Source: Duganella sp. SG902 (GTDB lineage: Bacteria > Pseudomonadota > Gammaproteobacteria > Burkholderiales > Burkholderiaceae_D). From it: DNA of 64,000 bases. A model generated the notes under the pieces. That model searched no databases. It was not told the DNA's origin and saw nothing but the letters and a program-made list of their open reading frames with translations. The stretch covers positions 62,001 to 126,000 of the forward strand of contig NZ_JABMJK010000003.1 in the NCBI RefSeq assembly GCF_013376005.1, written 5' to 3'. Below are positions 45,739 to 54,948 of this stretch, one piece after another (positions within the stretch are counted from its first letter, which is position 1; the number at the start of each line of letters is the position of its first letter). Made by a program: the position numbers and the translations under genes.

Positions 45739-46310
45739 TGCATTTCTTCCATATGATCGGACAGCATGTCCTTCAACTTTTGACGCGCGTGGAACATGCG
45801 CGTTTTCACCGTGTTCACCGGGCAGCCCATGGTGTCGGCGATCTCCTGGTAGGCCATGCCATGATAATAGGTCAGGCTGACCACCATGCGCTGCTCCATC
45901 GGCAGCGCGTCGAGCGCGCGGCTGACGCCCCGCTGCAACTGGCGCGCCGCCAGCGCGTGCTCCGGCTCCGCGCCCGCCTCGCCCGGCTGGTCCTCCTGCG
46001 GCTCCAGCGGCACATCCAGTCCGCGCAGGGCCTTCAGCGCCTGCCGGTAGGCGATCGCGAAGATCCAGGTGGACAGCTTGCAGCTGCCGTCGAACGTGGC
46101 GGCCTTCTGCCACACCACCATCATGGTGTCGTTGATGATCTCCTCCACCAGCGGCACATTGCGGGTCATGCGGTCGAGGAAACGCGCCAGCCGCGAAAAA
46201 TAGCTGCGATACAGCGCCTGAAAGGCAAGCCGGTCCCCGCCGCAGACCCGCCGCAGCAGCACATTCTCATCCAACTCGTCCGGCAACGCCATTCTTCCGC
46301 CCATCCGCAT
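45735..46310 (-). CDS. ECF-type RNA polymerase sigma factor
   Basis: The 191-residue sigma factor shows region 2 (FQALYRSYFSRLARFLDRM, VEEIINDTMMVVWQ) and region 4 (LPMEQRMVVSLTYYHGM, then IADTMGCPVNTVKTRM). GGGGAG stands seven bases before the ATG at 46310; the frame opens further upstream within the promoter. It is first in the sigma/anti-sigma/protease/porin operon and probably autoregulates through the TGAACC promoter just upstream. Confidence 0.92.
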   Translation of the reverse strand: MRMGGRMALPDELDENVLLRRVCGGDRLAFQALYRSYFSRLARFLDRMTRNVPLVEEIINDTMMVVWQKAATFDGSCKLSTWIFAIAYRQALKALRGLDVPLEPQEDQPGEAGAEPEHALAARQLQRGVSRALDALPMEQRMVVSLTYYHGMAYQEIADTMGCPVNTVKTRMFHARQKLKDMLSDHMEEMQ

Positions 46311-46333
46311 GCATTTTCTCCCCTGGTGCGGTA

Positions 46334-46360
46334 AATACGCGGTAGGAAAAAAAAGGTTCA
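46334..46360 (-). promoter_or_regulatory. ECF-type promoter of the sigma operon
   Basis: On the minus strand TGAACC (46355-46360) is followed after 15 bp by CGTATT (46334-46339). The AAC -35 core and short spacer are typical of ECF promoters. A matching element faces the other way at 46393. Confidence 0.55.
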
Positions 46361-46392
46361 AGCCCACGGCAAAAAATTAATTTCTCCAATTT

Positions 46393-46419
46393 TGAACCAT
46401 CTTTGCCCGATTGGCTATT
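46393..46419 (+). promoter_or_regulatory. ECF-type promoter of the redox operon
   Basis: TGAACC (46393-46398), 15 bp, then GCTATT (46414-46419) mirrors the sigma-operon promoter. If used, transcription starts near 46426, so the downstream protease gene would need a start later than 46403. Confidence 0.5.
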
Positions 46420-46792
46420 GACCGCAACAACATTAACAGATTGTTCAGCAACCGTGCTTGTCCCCTCCTTCTTCTGCGGCCCCGCCCTGCTTTCCCCGGA
46501 CCCGGCCGCCGTGGCCCGCCTGCTGCTGGTGGCGCCGCTGCTGGAGGAATGGATTATCCGCGCGGGCGTGCACCACTGGCTGCTGCAGCGGGTGGCGCCG
46601 CTGCCCGCGCTGCTGCTCAGCGCCGTCGCCTTCAGCGCCCTGCACCTGGGCTCGGGCGTGGCGGCGGCGGCGCTGGTGTTCTGGCCCGGGCTGTTGTTCG
46701 GGGCGGCCTACCAGCGCTGGCGCGACTGGCGCGTGTGCGCGCTGATGCATGGTCTGTCGAATGCTTTTGCAATCACCTTTTGTGGATCCTAG
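46403..46792 (+). CDS. CPBP-type glutamic intramembrane protease (MrtJ-like, JDVT-CTERM system)
   Basis: The 129-residue membrane protein has the glutamic intramembrane protease motifs: LLEEWIIRAGVHHWLL (Glu-Glu and Arg), FSALHLG, and LMHGLSNA near the C-terminus. It resembles MrtJ, the small protease paired with JDVT-CTERM sorting signals. It stands directly before a protein with such a signal. The frame opens at TTG 46403 with no ribosome-binding site; the in-frame GTG at 46454 is a plausible later start, given the promoter at 46393-46419. Confidence 0.75.
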   Translation: MPDWLLTATTLTDCSATVLVPSFFCGPALLSPDPAAVARLLLVAPLLEEWIIRAGVHHWLLQRVAPLPALLLSAVAFSALHLGSGVAAAALVFWPGLLFGAAYQRWRDWRVCALMHGLSNAFAITFCGS

Positions 46793-46806
46793 TGACTGGA
46801 GAACCG

Positions 46807-49425
46807 ATGAAACACCTACTCTCGACCCACCGCGGCGCGCAGCTTGCCGGTTTGTGGACCATGCTCGCGCTGGCCCACGGCGCGCACGCGGCCGACGCCC
46901 TGAATGGCAAAAGCCTGTACCTGAACGGACCGGTGTCCGGCGGCACGGCGTGCGCGTCCTGCCACGGCCCGACGCCGGCCAACAACGTCAACGGCATCCT
47001 GGCGGCGGCCAACAACCCCAGCGTCATCAGCGGCGCCTTCAGCGCCAACCGCGGCGGCATGGGTTCCCTGTACAACGGCAAATTCTCCGCCGCCGAACTG
47101 GCCGACCTGGCCGCCTTCATCGGCAATCCCAACGTGACGGCGGCGCCGGCCGCCTCGCTGGCGCCGGCCACCCTGGCGTTCGCCGGCACCACGGTCGGCC
47201 AGAACAGCGCCGCGCTCAGCACCACGCTGACCAATACCGGCAACGCCGCGCTGAACATCAGCGCCATCGCCGTGGGCGGCGCCAACGCCGGCGACTTCTC
47301 CATCACCGGCGGTAATTGCGGGGCCGGCTCCGCTGTCGCCGCTGGCGCCACCTGCAATGTGCAGCTCACCTTCCGCCCGACCGCGGCGGGCGCGCGCAGC
47401 GCGGCCCTGAACATCAGCCATAACGCCACTGGCGGCGGCAGCAGCGTGGCCCTGAGCGGCACCGGCAACGCCGTGGCCGCGGCCACCATCTCCGTCTCGG
47501 CCACCACGCTGAACTTTGGCGCGCTGGCGACCGGCGCGGCGTCGCCGGCACAGACCATCACCGTCAATAACGCCGGCCAGGCGCCGCTGACCTTCAGCGG
47601 CATCTCGCTGTCCGGCGCCAACGCCGCCATCTTCACCCTGGGCGGCAGCTGCGCCACCTCCGCGCCCGTGGCGGCGGGCGGCAGCTGCACCGTGACGGTG
47701 ACGGCCACGCCAACCGCGGCCGGCGCCTTCGCGGCCAACCTGAACCTCGCCTCCAACGCCTCCAACGGCGCGGTCGCGATCGGCCTTGCCGGCAGCGCCA
47801 GCGCCCCGGCGCCTTCGCTGGCGGCCAACCCCAGCGTGGTGGCGTTCGGCTCCCAGACCGTGGGCGCCAGCGCCGCGCAGACCGTGTCCATCACCAACCG
47901 CGGCAACGTGCCGGTGACCTTCACCAGCGTCGCGGTGAGCGGCGCATCCAGCGTCACCATCGGCGGCGGAGCCTGCGCCGGCACGCTGGCGGTCGCGGCC
48001 AGCTGCAATGTGCCGCTGTCGTTCACCCCGACCAGCGAGGGCAACGTCAGCGCCACGCTGCTGCTGCGTTCCAACGCGCCGGACCTGTCGGTCGCCGTCA
48101 CCGGCGCCGGCACCACGGCCGCCGTGGCGCGTCCGGTATTGTCGGACACCGCGCCCGTGGCCTTCACCGACACGCAAGTGGGCCAGCAGGCAGCCACGCA
48201 CAGCGCCACGCTCACCAACAACGGCAACGCCGCGCTGAAGATCACGTCGCTGGTACTGGGCGGCAGCAACCCGGGCGACTTCGCGCTGGGCGGCAGCTGC
48301 GCGGTGGGCGGCACCGTCAGCCCTGGCGCCAATTGCACCATCGACTCCACCTTCAAGCCCACCACCGCCGGCGCCCGCAGCGCCGACCTGGTGCTGGTCA
48401 CTGACGGCGGCGCGCAGTTCAGCGTGCGCCTGAGCGGCAACGGTCTGTCGGTGCCAACCACCACGCCTAGCCTGAGCACCAATCCCCAGTCGTTCGACTT
48501 TGGCAGCGCCACCGTCGGCGACACCGGTCCCGTCAAGCGCTTCACGCTGACCAATACCGGCAGCGCGCCGCTGACCATCACCGGCGCCACCTTCAGCGGT
48601 CCTTACGCGGCCGTCAACGACGCCACTTCCTGCGCCGCCTTCCCACTGACGCTGGCCGCCGGCGCCTCGTGCGAACTGCCGGTACGCTTCACGCCAACCA
48701 CCGCCGGCAGCGCGGCCGGCAGCGTCGCCCTGCAAGGCGCCGGCGCCAGCTGGACCATCGCGCTGAGCGGCCAGGGCGCCGCCGCGGCGCCATCCGCTGG
48801 CGGTAGCCAGAACCGTGGCGGCGGCGGTTGCTCGTCCGTGAAAGACGGTAACGATCCGATGCTGGCCGTGCTGGTGGTGCTGGCCGCCGGTGTGCTGCTG
48901 TGGCGCCGCCGCAAGGCGCGCGCGGCGGCCGGCGCGGCGCTGGCCGCCGTGGCGGCATGCGGCGTGCTGTCGCTGCCGGCGCCCGCATCGGCGCTGGAAA
49001 CCGGCAAACCCGCCCCCGCCTTCAACCTGAATGGCCTGGATGGCGCGGTCAAGCTGGATCAGTACAAGGGCAAGCTGGTGTACGTCGACTTCTGGGCCTC
49101 GTGGTGCGGTCCGTGCCGCCAGTCCTTCCCGTGGATGAACGAGATGCAGGCGCGCTACGGCAACCAGGGCTTGCAGATCGTCGGCATCAACGTCGACGCC
49201 AAGTCGGAGGACGCGCGCAACTTCCTGGCCGCCACGCCGGCCAGCTTCGTGATCGCCTTCGATCCTAACGGCAGCGCGCCGCGCACCTACGGCATCAAGG
49301 GCATGCCTAGCAGTGTGCTGATCGGCCCTGACGGCAAGGTGCTGTATGAGCACAGCGGCTTCCGTCCGGCCGACCGCGAGGCGCTGGAAAGCCGCATCAA
49401 GGCCGCGCTGGGAGCGTCCAAATGA
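46807..49425 (+). CDS. Cytochrome c / choice-of-anchor D repeats / JDVT-CTERM-like signal / TlpA-like thioredoxin fusion
   Basis: The 872-residue chain has a signal peptide and a c-type haem site CASCH (49-53) in a short cytochrome domain. About five Ig-like choice-of-anchor D repeats of roughly 105 residues follow (120-660). A sorting-signal-like block comes next: GGGGCSS (about 670), a membrane segment LAVLVVLAAGVLLW and RRRK (about 700). A second hydrophobic stretch ends in VAACG and PASA, then a TlpA/ResA-like thioredoxin domain with WCGPC (Cys767, Cys770). Sorting signals normally end the protein. Here the reading continues without a stop, so cleavage would yield two exported proteins. 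GGAG precedes the ATG. Confidence 0.85.
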   Translation: MKHLLSTHRGAQLAGLWTMLALAHGAHAADALNGKSLYLNGPVSGGTACASCHGPTPANNVNGILAAANNPSVISGAFSANRGGMGSLYNGKFSAAELADLAAFIGNPNVTAAPAASLAPATLAFAGTTVGQNSAALSTTLTNTGNAALNISAIAVGGANAGDFSITGGNCGAGSAVAAGATCNVQLTFRPTAAGARSAALNISHNATGGGSSVALSGTGNAVAAATISVSATTLNFGALATGAASPAQTITVNNAGQAPLTFSGISLSGANAAIFTLGGSCATSAPVAAGGSCTVTVTATPTAAGAFAANLNLASNASNGAVAIGLAGSASAPAPSLAANPSVVAFGSQTVGASAAQTVSITNRGNVPVTFTSVAVSGASSVTIGGGACAGTLAVAASCNVPLSFTPTSEGNVSATLLLRSNAPDLSVAVTGAGTTAAVARPVLSDTAPVAFTDTQVGQQAATHSATLTNNGNAALKITSLVLGGSNPGDFALGGSCAVGGTVSPGANCTIDSTFKPTTAGARSADLVLVTDGGAQFSVRLSGNGLSVPTTTPSLSTNPQSFDFGSATVGDTGPVKRFTLTNTGSAPLTITGATFSGPYAAVNDATSCAAFPLTLAAGASCELPVRFTPTTAGSAAGSVALQGAGASWTIALSGQGAAAAPSAGGSQNRGGGGCSSVKDGNDPMLAVLVVLAAGVLLWRRRKARAAAGAALAAVAACGVLSLPAPASALETGKPAPAFNLNGLDGAVKLDQYKGKLVYVDFWASWCGPCRQSFPWMNEMQARYGNQGLQIVGINVDAKSEDARNFLAATPASFVIAFDPNGSAPRTYGIKGMPSSVLIGPDGKVLYEHSGFRPADREALESRIKAALGASK

Positions 49426-49643
49426 GGGCCCGCGTCGTGATCGCGCTGTGCGCCGCCATGGCCGGCCTGTCCGGCTGTGCGCTGCCGCCGGTGCAGCCAT
49501 GGGAAAAAGGCCAGCTGGCGCGCCCGGACATGCTGTTGCAGGGCGACGCCCTGGGCGCCCGCTTCAATGAACACATCTACGCCAGCAAGGAGGCCGCCTC
49601 CGGCGGCAGCGCCGTTGGCGGCGGCGGCTGCGGCTGCAACTGA
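49422..49643 (+). CDS. DUF4266 domain lipoprotein
   Basis: The 73-residue protein has a lipoprotein signal with lipobox LSGC, then LPPVQPWEKGQLARPDML, a DUF4266 signature, and ends GGGGCGCN. The C-terminal Cys-Gly-Cys is a striking possible metal or cofactor site. Its ATG overlaps the preceding stop by 4 bases. DUF4266, DUF3570, ApbE and a thioredoxin-like protein commonly occur together. Confidence 0.9.
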   Translation: MRARVVIALCAAMAGLSGCALPPVQPWEKGQLARPDMLLQGDALGARFNEHIYASKEAASGGSAVGGGGCGCN

Positions 49644-49654
49644 CAAGGAACACC

Positions 49655-50788
49655 ATGGATAAAGACAAACAGCCATCCGTAGGACAAGCACTGCTGGCGG
49701 CGGCCATGCTGCTGCCGGGCCTCGCCCACGCCGAGGCGGCGCCGGAGCGCGGCGCCATCAGCGTCAAATACCTGTACTACAAGGAGGACCAACCGGACCT
49801 GGACCGCGTGCAGGTGCACGCGCCGTCGGTGTCGGTGATGGCGCCGATCGCCGGCGAATGGACGGTCGCCGCCAGCGCCACCATGGACGATGTCTCGGGC
49901 GCGTCGCCGCGCTTTCACACGGCGGTATCCGGCGCCTCGCGCATGGACGACCTGCGCAAGGCCGGCGACGTCACCGTCACGCGCTATCTGCCGCACGGCA
50001 CGGTGAGCATGGGCGCGGCCTTCTCCACCGAACATGACTACCGTTCGCGCGCGCTGTCGCTGCAAGCCACCTTTGACAGCGAAGACAAGAACACCACGTG
50101 GGCGCTGGGGCTGGGCGGTTCGGATGACGCCATCAACCCGGTCAACCGCATGGTGCTGAACGAGGGCCGCCAGACCGTCAGCGTACTGGCCGGTGTGACG
50201 CGCGTGTTCACCCCGGTCGACGTCGGCCAGCTGACGTACACCCACAGCGGCGGGCATGGCTACTACTCCGACCCGTACAAGTTCCCCGACAACCGGCCGC
50301 GCAAGCGCGACCAGGACACGCTGCTGGCGCAATGGAACCATCGCTTTGTCGACGCCGACGCCACCAGCCGCCTGAGCTACCGCTACTACCGCGACAGCTT
50401 CGGCGTCAGCGCGCATACGCTGTCGGGCGAATGGGTGCAATCGCTGGCCAACGGATGGACCTTGACGCCGAACCTGCGCCTGTACTCGCAGCGCGCCGCA
50501 GACTTCTACTTCGATCCGGTGTACGACGCCAAACTGGGCGCGCCGTTCCCGCCTGGTTATGCGTTCGGCAGTTCGGCCTTCGTTTCGGCGGACCAGCGGC
50601 TGTCCGCGTTCGGCGCTGTGACCGCGGGCCTGAAGGTGACCAAGCAGATCGACCGCGACTGGAGCGTGGACCTGAAGGTGGAACGCTACGAGCAACGCGG
50701 CGCCTGGCGCGTGTTCGGCAACGGCAGCCCGGGACTGGAGCCGATGCGCGCCACCAGCCTGCAGGTCGGCTTCACGCGGCTATGGTAG
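49655..50788 (+). CDS. DUF3570 domain outer membrane protein
   Basis: The 377-residue protein has an N-terminal export signal (LLAAAMLLPGLAHAEA). The mature region is beta-barrel-like, with alternating strands (ISVKYLYYKEDQPD, TRVFTPVDVGQLTYTHSGGHGYYSDPYKF) ending in LQVGFTRLW. It belongs to DUF3570, predicted as an outer-membrane channel or scaffold. It overlaps apbE by 7 bases. Confidence 0.88.
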   Translation: MDKDKQPSVGQALLAAAMLLPGLAHAEAAPERGAISVKYLYYKEDQPDLDRVQVHAPSVSVMAPIAGEWTVAASATMDDVSGASPRFHTAVSGASRMDDLRKAGDVTVTRYLPHGTVSMGAAFSTEHDYRSRALSLQATFDSEDKNTTWALGLGGSDDAINPVNRMVLNEGRQTVSVLAGVTRVFTPVDVGQLTYTHSGGHGYYSDPYKFPDNRPRKRDQDTLLAQWNHRFVDADATSRLSYRYYRDSFGVSAHTLSGEWVQSLANGWTLTPNLRLYSQRAADFYFDPVYDAKLGAPFPPGYAFGSSAFVSADQRLSAFGAVTAGLKVTKQIDRDWSVDLKVERYEQRGAWRVFGNGSPGLEPMRATSLQVGFTRLW

Positions 50789-51675
50789 AAGACATCTACA
50801 CCGTCTCCTTCACCGCCATGGGCAGCCGCTGCGAGGTAAGAATCGCGGCGGCCGACGCGGCGGCGGCGCGGCACATCGCCACGCAGGCCATCGACGAGGT
50901 GCGCCGCATCGAGCAGAAGTATTCGCGCTATCGCAGCGACAGCATCGTCAGCCGCATCAACGCGGCGGCGGGGCTGGGCGCGGTGGATTGTGACGGTGAG
51001 ACGGCGGCCCTGCTGGCCTATGCGGACGCATTGCATGACAACAGCGAGGGCCGCTTCGACATCACCTCCGGCGTGCTGCGCAAGGCCTGGGATTTCCGCG
51101 GCGGCGCGCTGCCGCGTCCCGGGGCGCTGGAAGCGCTGCTGCCGCTGGTCGGCTGGAGCAAGGTGGTGCGCGACGAGAGCTCGGTCTTCCTGCCGCAGCT
51201 TGGCATGGAGCTCGACTTCGGCGGCTTTGGCAAGGAGTATGCCGTGGACCGCGCGGCGGAACTGCTGGCGGTGCTGGGGGTCGATCACGGTTACGTGAAC
51301 CTCGGCGGCGACATGCGCTTTCTCGGCCCGCGCCCGGATGGCAAGCCATGGGACATCGGCATCCAGGACCCGCGCGACATGTCGGCCACGGTGGCCAGCA
51401 TTCCGATAGGGCGCGGGGCCCTGGCCACCAGTGGCGATTACGAACGATTTATTGAAGTGGATGGCCGGCGCTATTGCCATGTGCTGGACCCGCGCAGTGG
51501 CATGCCGGTGTCCTACTGGCGCTCGGTCAGCGTGGTGGGGCCGCTGGCGATCACCGCGGGCAGTTGCACCACCACCGCCATGCTGCTGGAACAGGACGGC
51601 ATCGATTTTCTCGACCGTTCCGGCGTGAGTTACCTGGCCATCGATCACGAGGGCCGTATTTTTCGGAGAACATGA
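50782..51675 (+). CDS. apbE: FAD:protein FMN transferase
   Basis: The 297-residue ApbE enzyme covalently attaches FMN from FAD to Thr/Ser in target proteins in the periplasm. Visible motifs are MGSRCEVRI, SRYRSDSIVSRIN, DFGGFGKEYAVD and SGDYERF, and HVLDPRSGMPV in the C-terminal half. No N-terminal signal is seen, so it may act in the cytoplasm or the start may be upstream. No FMN-bind domain target is encoded nearby, leaving the substrate open. Confidence 0.92.
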   Translation: MVEDIYTVSFTAMGSRCEVRIAAADAAAARHIATQAIDEVRRIEQKYSRYRSDSIVSRINAAAGLGAVDCDGETAALLAYADALHDNSEGRFDITSGVLRKAWDFRGGALPRPGALEALLPLVGWSKVVRDESSVFLPQLGMELDFGGFGKEYAVDRAAELLAVLGVDHGYVNLGGDMRFLGPRPDGKPWDIGIQDPRDMSATVASIPIGRGALATSGDYERFIEVDGRRYCHVLDPRSGMPVSYWRSVSVVGPLAITAGSCTTTAMLLEQDGIDFLDRSGVSYLAIDHEGRIFRRT

Positions 51676-53513
51676 TGAAGTCCATTTTCAAATGGCTATG
51701 CGCGCTGGTGATGGCCGCATGGCTGCCATCCGCGCTGGCGGATGATTTCCTGCCGCCCGAACAGGCGTTTGTGCTCAAGGCTGAACTGCGCGACGCGCAA
51801 ACCGTGGCCCTGCGCTGGAGCATGCCGCCGGGCTATCACCTGTACCGCGAGCGCTTGTCCTTCACCGGTCCCGGCGTCGCGCAACCGCAGCTACCGGACG
51901 GGAAACGCAAGTTCGACGAGAACTTCGGCAAGGAGATGGAGACCTATTACGGCACGCTGGAATTGCAGGTGCCGGTGAGCGGCAAGGCGCCGTTCGACCT
52001 GACCGTCGGCTACCAGGGCTGCGCGGACGCGGGCCTGTGCTATCCGCCGGTGGCGCTGACCTACACCATCAATCCAACGGTGCCGGGCGTGCTGGCGGCG
52101 AAGACGGCGCTTGATGCTCCGGCCACCACCGCGACCGCAGCGCCTGCGGCATCAGTGGCACCGGCTGCATCGCCCACGCCGGCCGCAGCGGAGGATGACA
52201 CCTCGCTGGCCCAGCGCACGCTGCAAAGCGGCAGCGCATGGCGCATCGGCGGCGCCTTCCTGGTGTTCGGCCTGCTGCTGTCCTTCACGCCGTGCGTGCT
52301 GCCGATGGTGCCCATTCTGTCCTCGATCATCGTTGGCGAAGGCAGCGTCACACGCAAACGCGGCCTGCTGCTGGCCGGCGCCTACAGCATCGGCATGGCG
52401 CTGGTCTACACCGCGCTGGGCGTGGCCGCCGGCTTGGCCGGCGAGGGCCTGGCCGGCGCGCTGCAAAAGCCCTGGGTACTGCTGACCTTTGGCGCCCTGT
52501 TGTTCGCGCTGGCGCTGTCGATGTTCGACGTCTACCAGCTGCAACTGCCTAGCGCCCTGCAAAGCCGCCTGACCGAATCGAGCGGCCGCCAGAGCGGCGG
52601 CAAGATGATCGGCGTGTTCGTCATGGGCGCGCTGTCCGCGCTCATCGTCGGCCCTTGCGTGGCGGGCCCGCTGGCCGGCGCCCTGCTCTACATCAGCCAA
52701 ACCGGCAACGCCGTCACCGGCGGCTGGGCATTGTTCTCGATGGCCACCGGCATGAGCGTGCCGCTGCTGTTGACCGGCCTCTCGGCCGGCAGCCTGCTGC
52801 CGCGCGCCGGCGCGTGGATGAACAACGTGAAAAAGGTCTTCGGCCTGCTGCTGATCGCGGTGGCGATCTGGATGATCAGCCCTGTCCTGCCGGTGACCGC
52901 CAACATGGCGCTGTGGGGCGCGTTCGCCATCCTGTGCGCGGTATTCCTGCGCATCGGCGACAGCCTGCCGCAAGGCGCCGGCATCGGCGCCTACGCCGGC
53001 AAGGCGCTGGGCGTGGTGATGCTGCTCGGCGGCCTGTTTGAACTGGTGGGCGCGGCCAGCTCCGGCACCGACGTGCTGCAACCGCTGGCCCACCTGCGCG
53101 CGGGCGGCACGGCGGGCGGCGCGGCCAGCGCGCAGGCGGCCGCGCATGAAGGCCCGCGCTTCACGCGCATCCGCACTGTGGAGGAACTGGACAAGATGCT
53201 GGCCTCCACCACCAAGCCGGTCATGCTGGACTTCTACGCCGACTGGTGCGTGGCCTGCAAGGAGATGGAACGCATGACCTTCTCCGAAGGCCGCGTGGCC
53301 GCGGCCATGCAGGACATGCAACTGCTGCAGGTGGACGTCACCGCCAACAACGCCGACGACCGCGCGCTAATGAAGCGCTTCCAGCTGTTCGGCCCGCCGG
53401 GCATCATCATGTTCGACGCCCGTGGCAAGGAAGTGCCGCAGGCGCGCGTGATCGGCTTCATGCCGCCGGAATCGTTCGTGCGCCAGCTACAGCGCACTAG
53501 CGAACAAAGCTAG
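51672..53513 (+). CDS. dsbD: Thiol:disulfide interchange protein DsbD
   Basis: The 613-residue protein has a signal peptide, an N-terminal periplasmic domain with the Cys pair [10 protein letters not shown], and a central domain with eight membrane segments. The membrane cysteines are in [15 protein letters not shown] and [12 protein letters not shown]-terminal thioredoxin domain has WCVACKEME. It carries electrons from cytosolic thioredoxin to periplasmic thiols, so it can reduce the TlpA-like domain and haem ligation cysteines of this operon. It overlaps apbE, and its stop overlaps gudD convergently by 17 bp. Confidence 0.93.
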   Translation: MMKSIFKWLCALVMAAWLPSALADDFLPPEQAFVLKAELRDAQTVALRWSMPPGYHLYRERLSFTGPGVAQPQLPDGKRKFDENFGKEMETYYGTLELQVPVSGKAPFDLTVGYQGCADAGLCYPPVALTYTINPTVPGVLAAKTALDAPATTATAAPAASVAPAASPTPAAAEDDTSLAQRTLQSGSAWRIGGAFLVFGLLLSFTPCVLPMVPILSSIIVGEGSVTRKRGLLLAGAYSIGMALVYTALGVAAGLAGEGLAGALQKPWVLLTFGALLFALALSMFDVYQLQLPSALQSRLTESSGRQSGGKMIGVFVMGALSALIVGPCVAGPLAGALLYISQTGNAVTGGWALFSMATGMSVPLLLTGLSAGSLLPRAGAWMNNVKKVFGLLLIAVAIWMISPVLPVTANMALWGAFAILCAVFLRIGDSLPQGAGIGAYAGKALGVVMLLGGLFELVGAASSGTDVLQPLAHLRAGGTAGGAASAQAAAHEGPRFTRIRTVEELDKMLASTTKPVMLDFYADWCVACKEMERMTFSEGRVAAAMQDMQLLQVDVTANNADDRALMKRFQLFGPPGIIMFDARGKEVPQARVIGFMPPESFVRQLQRTSEQS

Positions 53514-54867
53514 GCCGCTTGGGCGAGTAGACGAAATCCGGCACCAGGTAGCGCATCGCCATCGCGTCATCGCGCGCGGTGGTGGCGACTTTCTTGTAGA
53601 GCGCATGCGCGGCCTGGATGCGATCCATATCCGGCTCGATGCCCAGGCCCGGTTTTTGCGGCACCTGCACCGCGCCGCCGACGATTTGCAGCGGCTCGCG
53701 CGTCAGGCGCTCCTGCCCCTCCTGCCAGATCCAGTGCGTATCGATGGCCGTGATCCGGCCCGGCGCCGCGGCGGCGGCGTGCGTGAACATCGCCAGCGAC
53801 ACGTCGAAGTGGTTGTTGGAGTGCGAGCCCCAGGTCAGCCCCCACTGCTCGCACAACTGCGCCAGCCGCACCGAACCCTGCATGGTCCAGAAATGCGGAT
53901 CGGCCAGCGGAATATCGACGGCGCCCAGCAGATGCGAGTGCGCCATCTGGCGCCAGTCGGTGGCCACCATGTTGGTGGCGGTTGGGATGCCGGTGGCGCG
54001 GCGGAACTCGGCCATGATCTCGCGGCCCGAGTAACCGTTCTCCGGGCCGCACGGATCTTCCGCGTAGGCCAGCACGTCGCCCCGGCCCTTGCACAATGCG
54101 ATCGCCTCGCGCAGAGACCAGGCGCCGTTCGGATCCAGCGTCACGCGTGAATCGGGGAAGCGCCGCTTGATCGCGGCGACCGCCTCCATCTCTTCCTCCC
54201 CGCGCATCACGCCGCCTTTCAGCTTGAAATCCCGGAAGCCGTATTTTTCCACCGTGGCCTCGGCCAGCTCCACGATGGCGGCCGGCGTCATCGCCTCCTG
54301 ATGGCGGCGCCCATACCAGCCGCTGGCGCCGTCGCCGCTCAGGTAAGGCAGGTCGGTGTGGCGGCGGTCGCCGATGTAGAACAGGTAGGCCAGCATCGGC
54401 ACGCTGTCGCGCTGCTGTCCGGCGCCCAGCAATTCGCACACCGGCACGCCCAGGTGCTGGCCCAGCAAATCGAGCAGCGCCGCTTCCACCGCCGTCACCA
54501 CGTTCTCCAGCCGCAGATTGATTTCGTGCGGCTGCTTCAGCACCTCAGCCTCCGCCGCCGACGTCACCTGGTATTGCTGGCCGGCCGAGTCCTGGCCGGC
54601 GATGGCCGCGCGCAGCGCGTTCAGCGTAAGGTTGTAACGGCCGATCTGGGTGCCCACCACCAGTGGCACGGCGCGCTCCAGCGCCGCCAGGATGCCGGCG
54701 CCGCCGGGAACCTCACCCATGCCGGTATGACCGGCGCTGTCGGTCAGCAGCACCAGGTTGCGCGTGAAGAACGGCGCGTGCGCGCCGCACAGGTTCAGCA
54801 ACATGCTGTCGTATCCCGCCACCGGGATGACCTGCATTGCGGTGATTACAGGGCTTACATTGGTCAC
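53497..54867 (-). CDS. gudD: Glucarate dehydratase
   Basis: This enolase-superfamily enzyme dehydrates D-glucarate (or L-idarate) to 5-keto-4-deoxyglucarate. The 456-residue protein has the catalytic DFKLKGG lysine, metal ligands in LDPNGAWS and [17 protein letters not shown], and the His in [10 protein letters not shown], all as in GudD. No other glucarate pathway gene is visible. It follows the TonB-dependent receptor gene on the same strand after a strong terminator. Confidence 0.9.
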   Translation of the reverse strand: MTNVSPVITAMQVIPVAGYDSMLLNLCGAHAPFFTRNLVLLTDSAGHTGMGEVPGGAGILAALERAVPLVVGTQIGRYNLTLNALRAAIAGQDSAGQQYQVTSAAEAEVLKQPHEINLRLENVVTAVEAALLDLLGQHLGVPVCELLGAGQQRDSVPMLAYLFYIGDRRHTDLPYLSGDGASGWYGRRHQEAMTPAAIVELAEATVEKYGFRDFKLKGGVMRGEEEMEAVAAIKRRFPDSRVTLDPNGAWSLREAIALCKGRGDVLAYAEDPCGPENGYSGREIMAEFRRATGIPTATNMVATDWRQMAHSHLLGAVDIPLADPHFWTMQGSVRLAQLCEQWGLTWGSHSNNHFDVSLAMFTHAAAAAPGRITAIDTHWIWQEGQERLTREPLQIVGGAVQVPQKPGLGIEPDMDRIQAAHALYKKVATTARDDAMAMRYLVPDFVYSPKRPSFVR

Positions 54868-54878
54868 AGCGTTATCCT

Positions 54879-54905
54879 AAAAAAAAACCGCCCCGGCGGG
54901 GGCGG
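54879..54905 (-). terminator. Rho-independent terminator of the TonB-dependent receptor gene
   Basis: On the minus strand CCGCCCC pairs with GGGGCGG over a four-base loop, then nine Ts. It separates the receptor gene from gudD. A second hairpin, GGCCCC/GGGGCC, lies nearer the receptor stop. Confidence 0.88.
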
Positions 54906-54948
54906 GTAAAGGCCCCGCTGGAGAACAGGGGCCAGACGATCAAATCGT

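Noticed and set aside
47140..48790. Repeated DNA considered as a CRISPR or tandem-repeat array
   Set aside because: The periodicity of about 315 bp is at protein level (anchor-D domains) with diverged DNA and no spacers.
46773..49500. Two long minus-strand frames opposite the cytochrome/anchor-D fusion
   Set aside because: Low-complexity mirror images of the repeat-rich fusion gene; no start signals.
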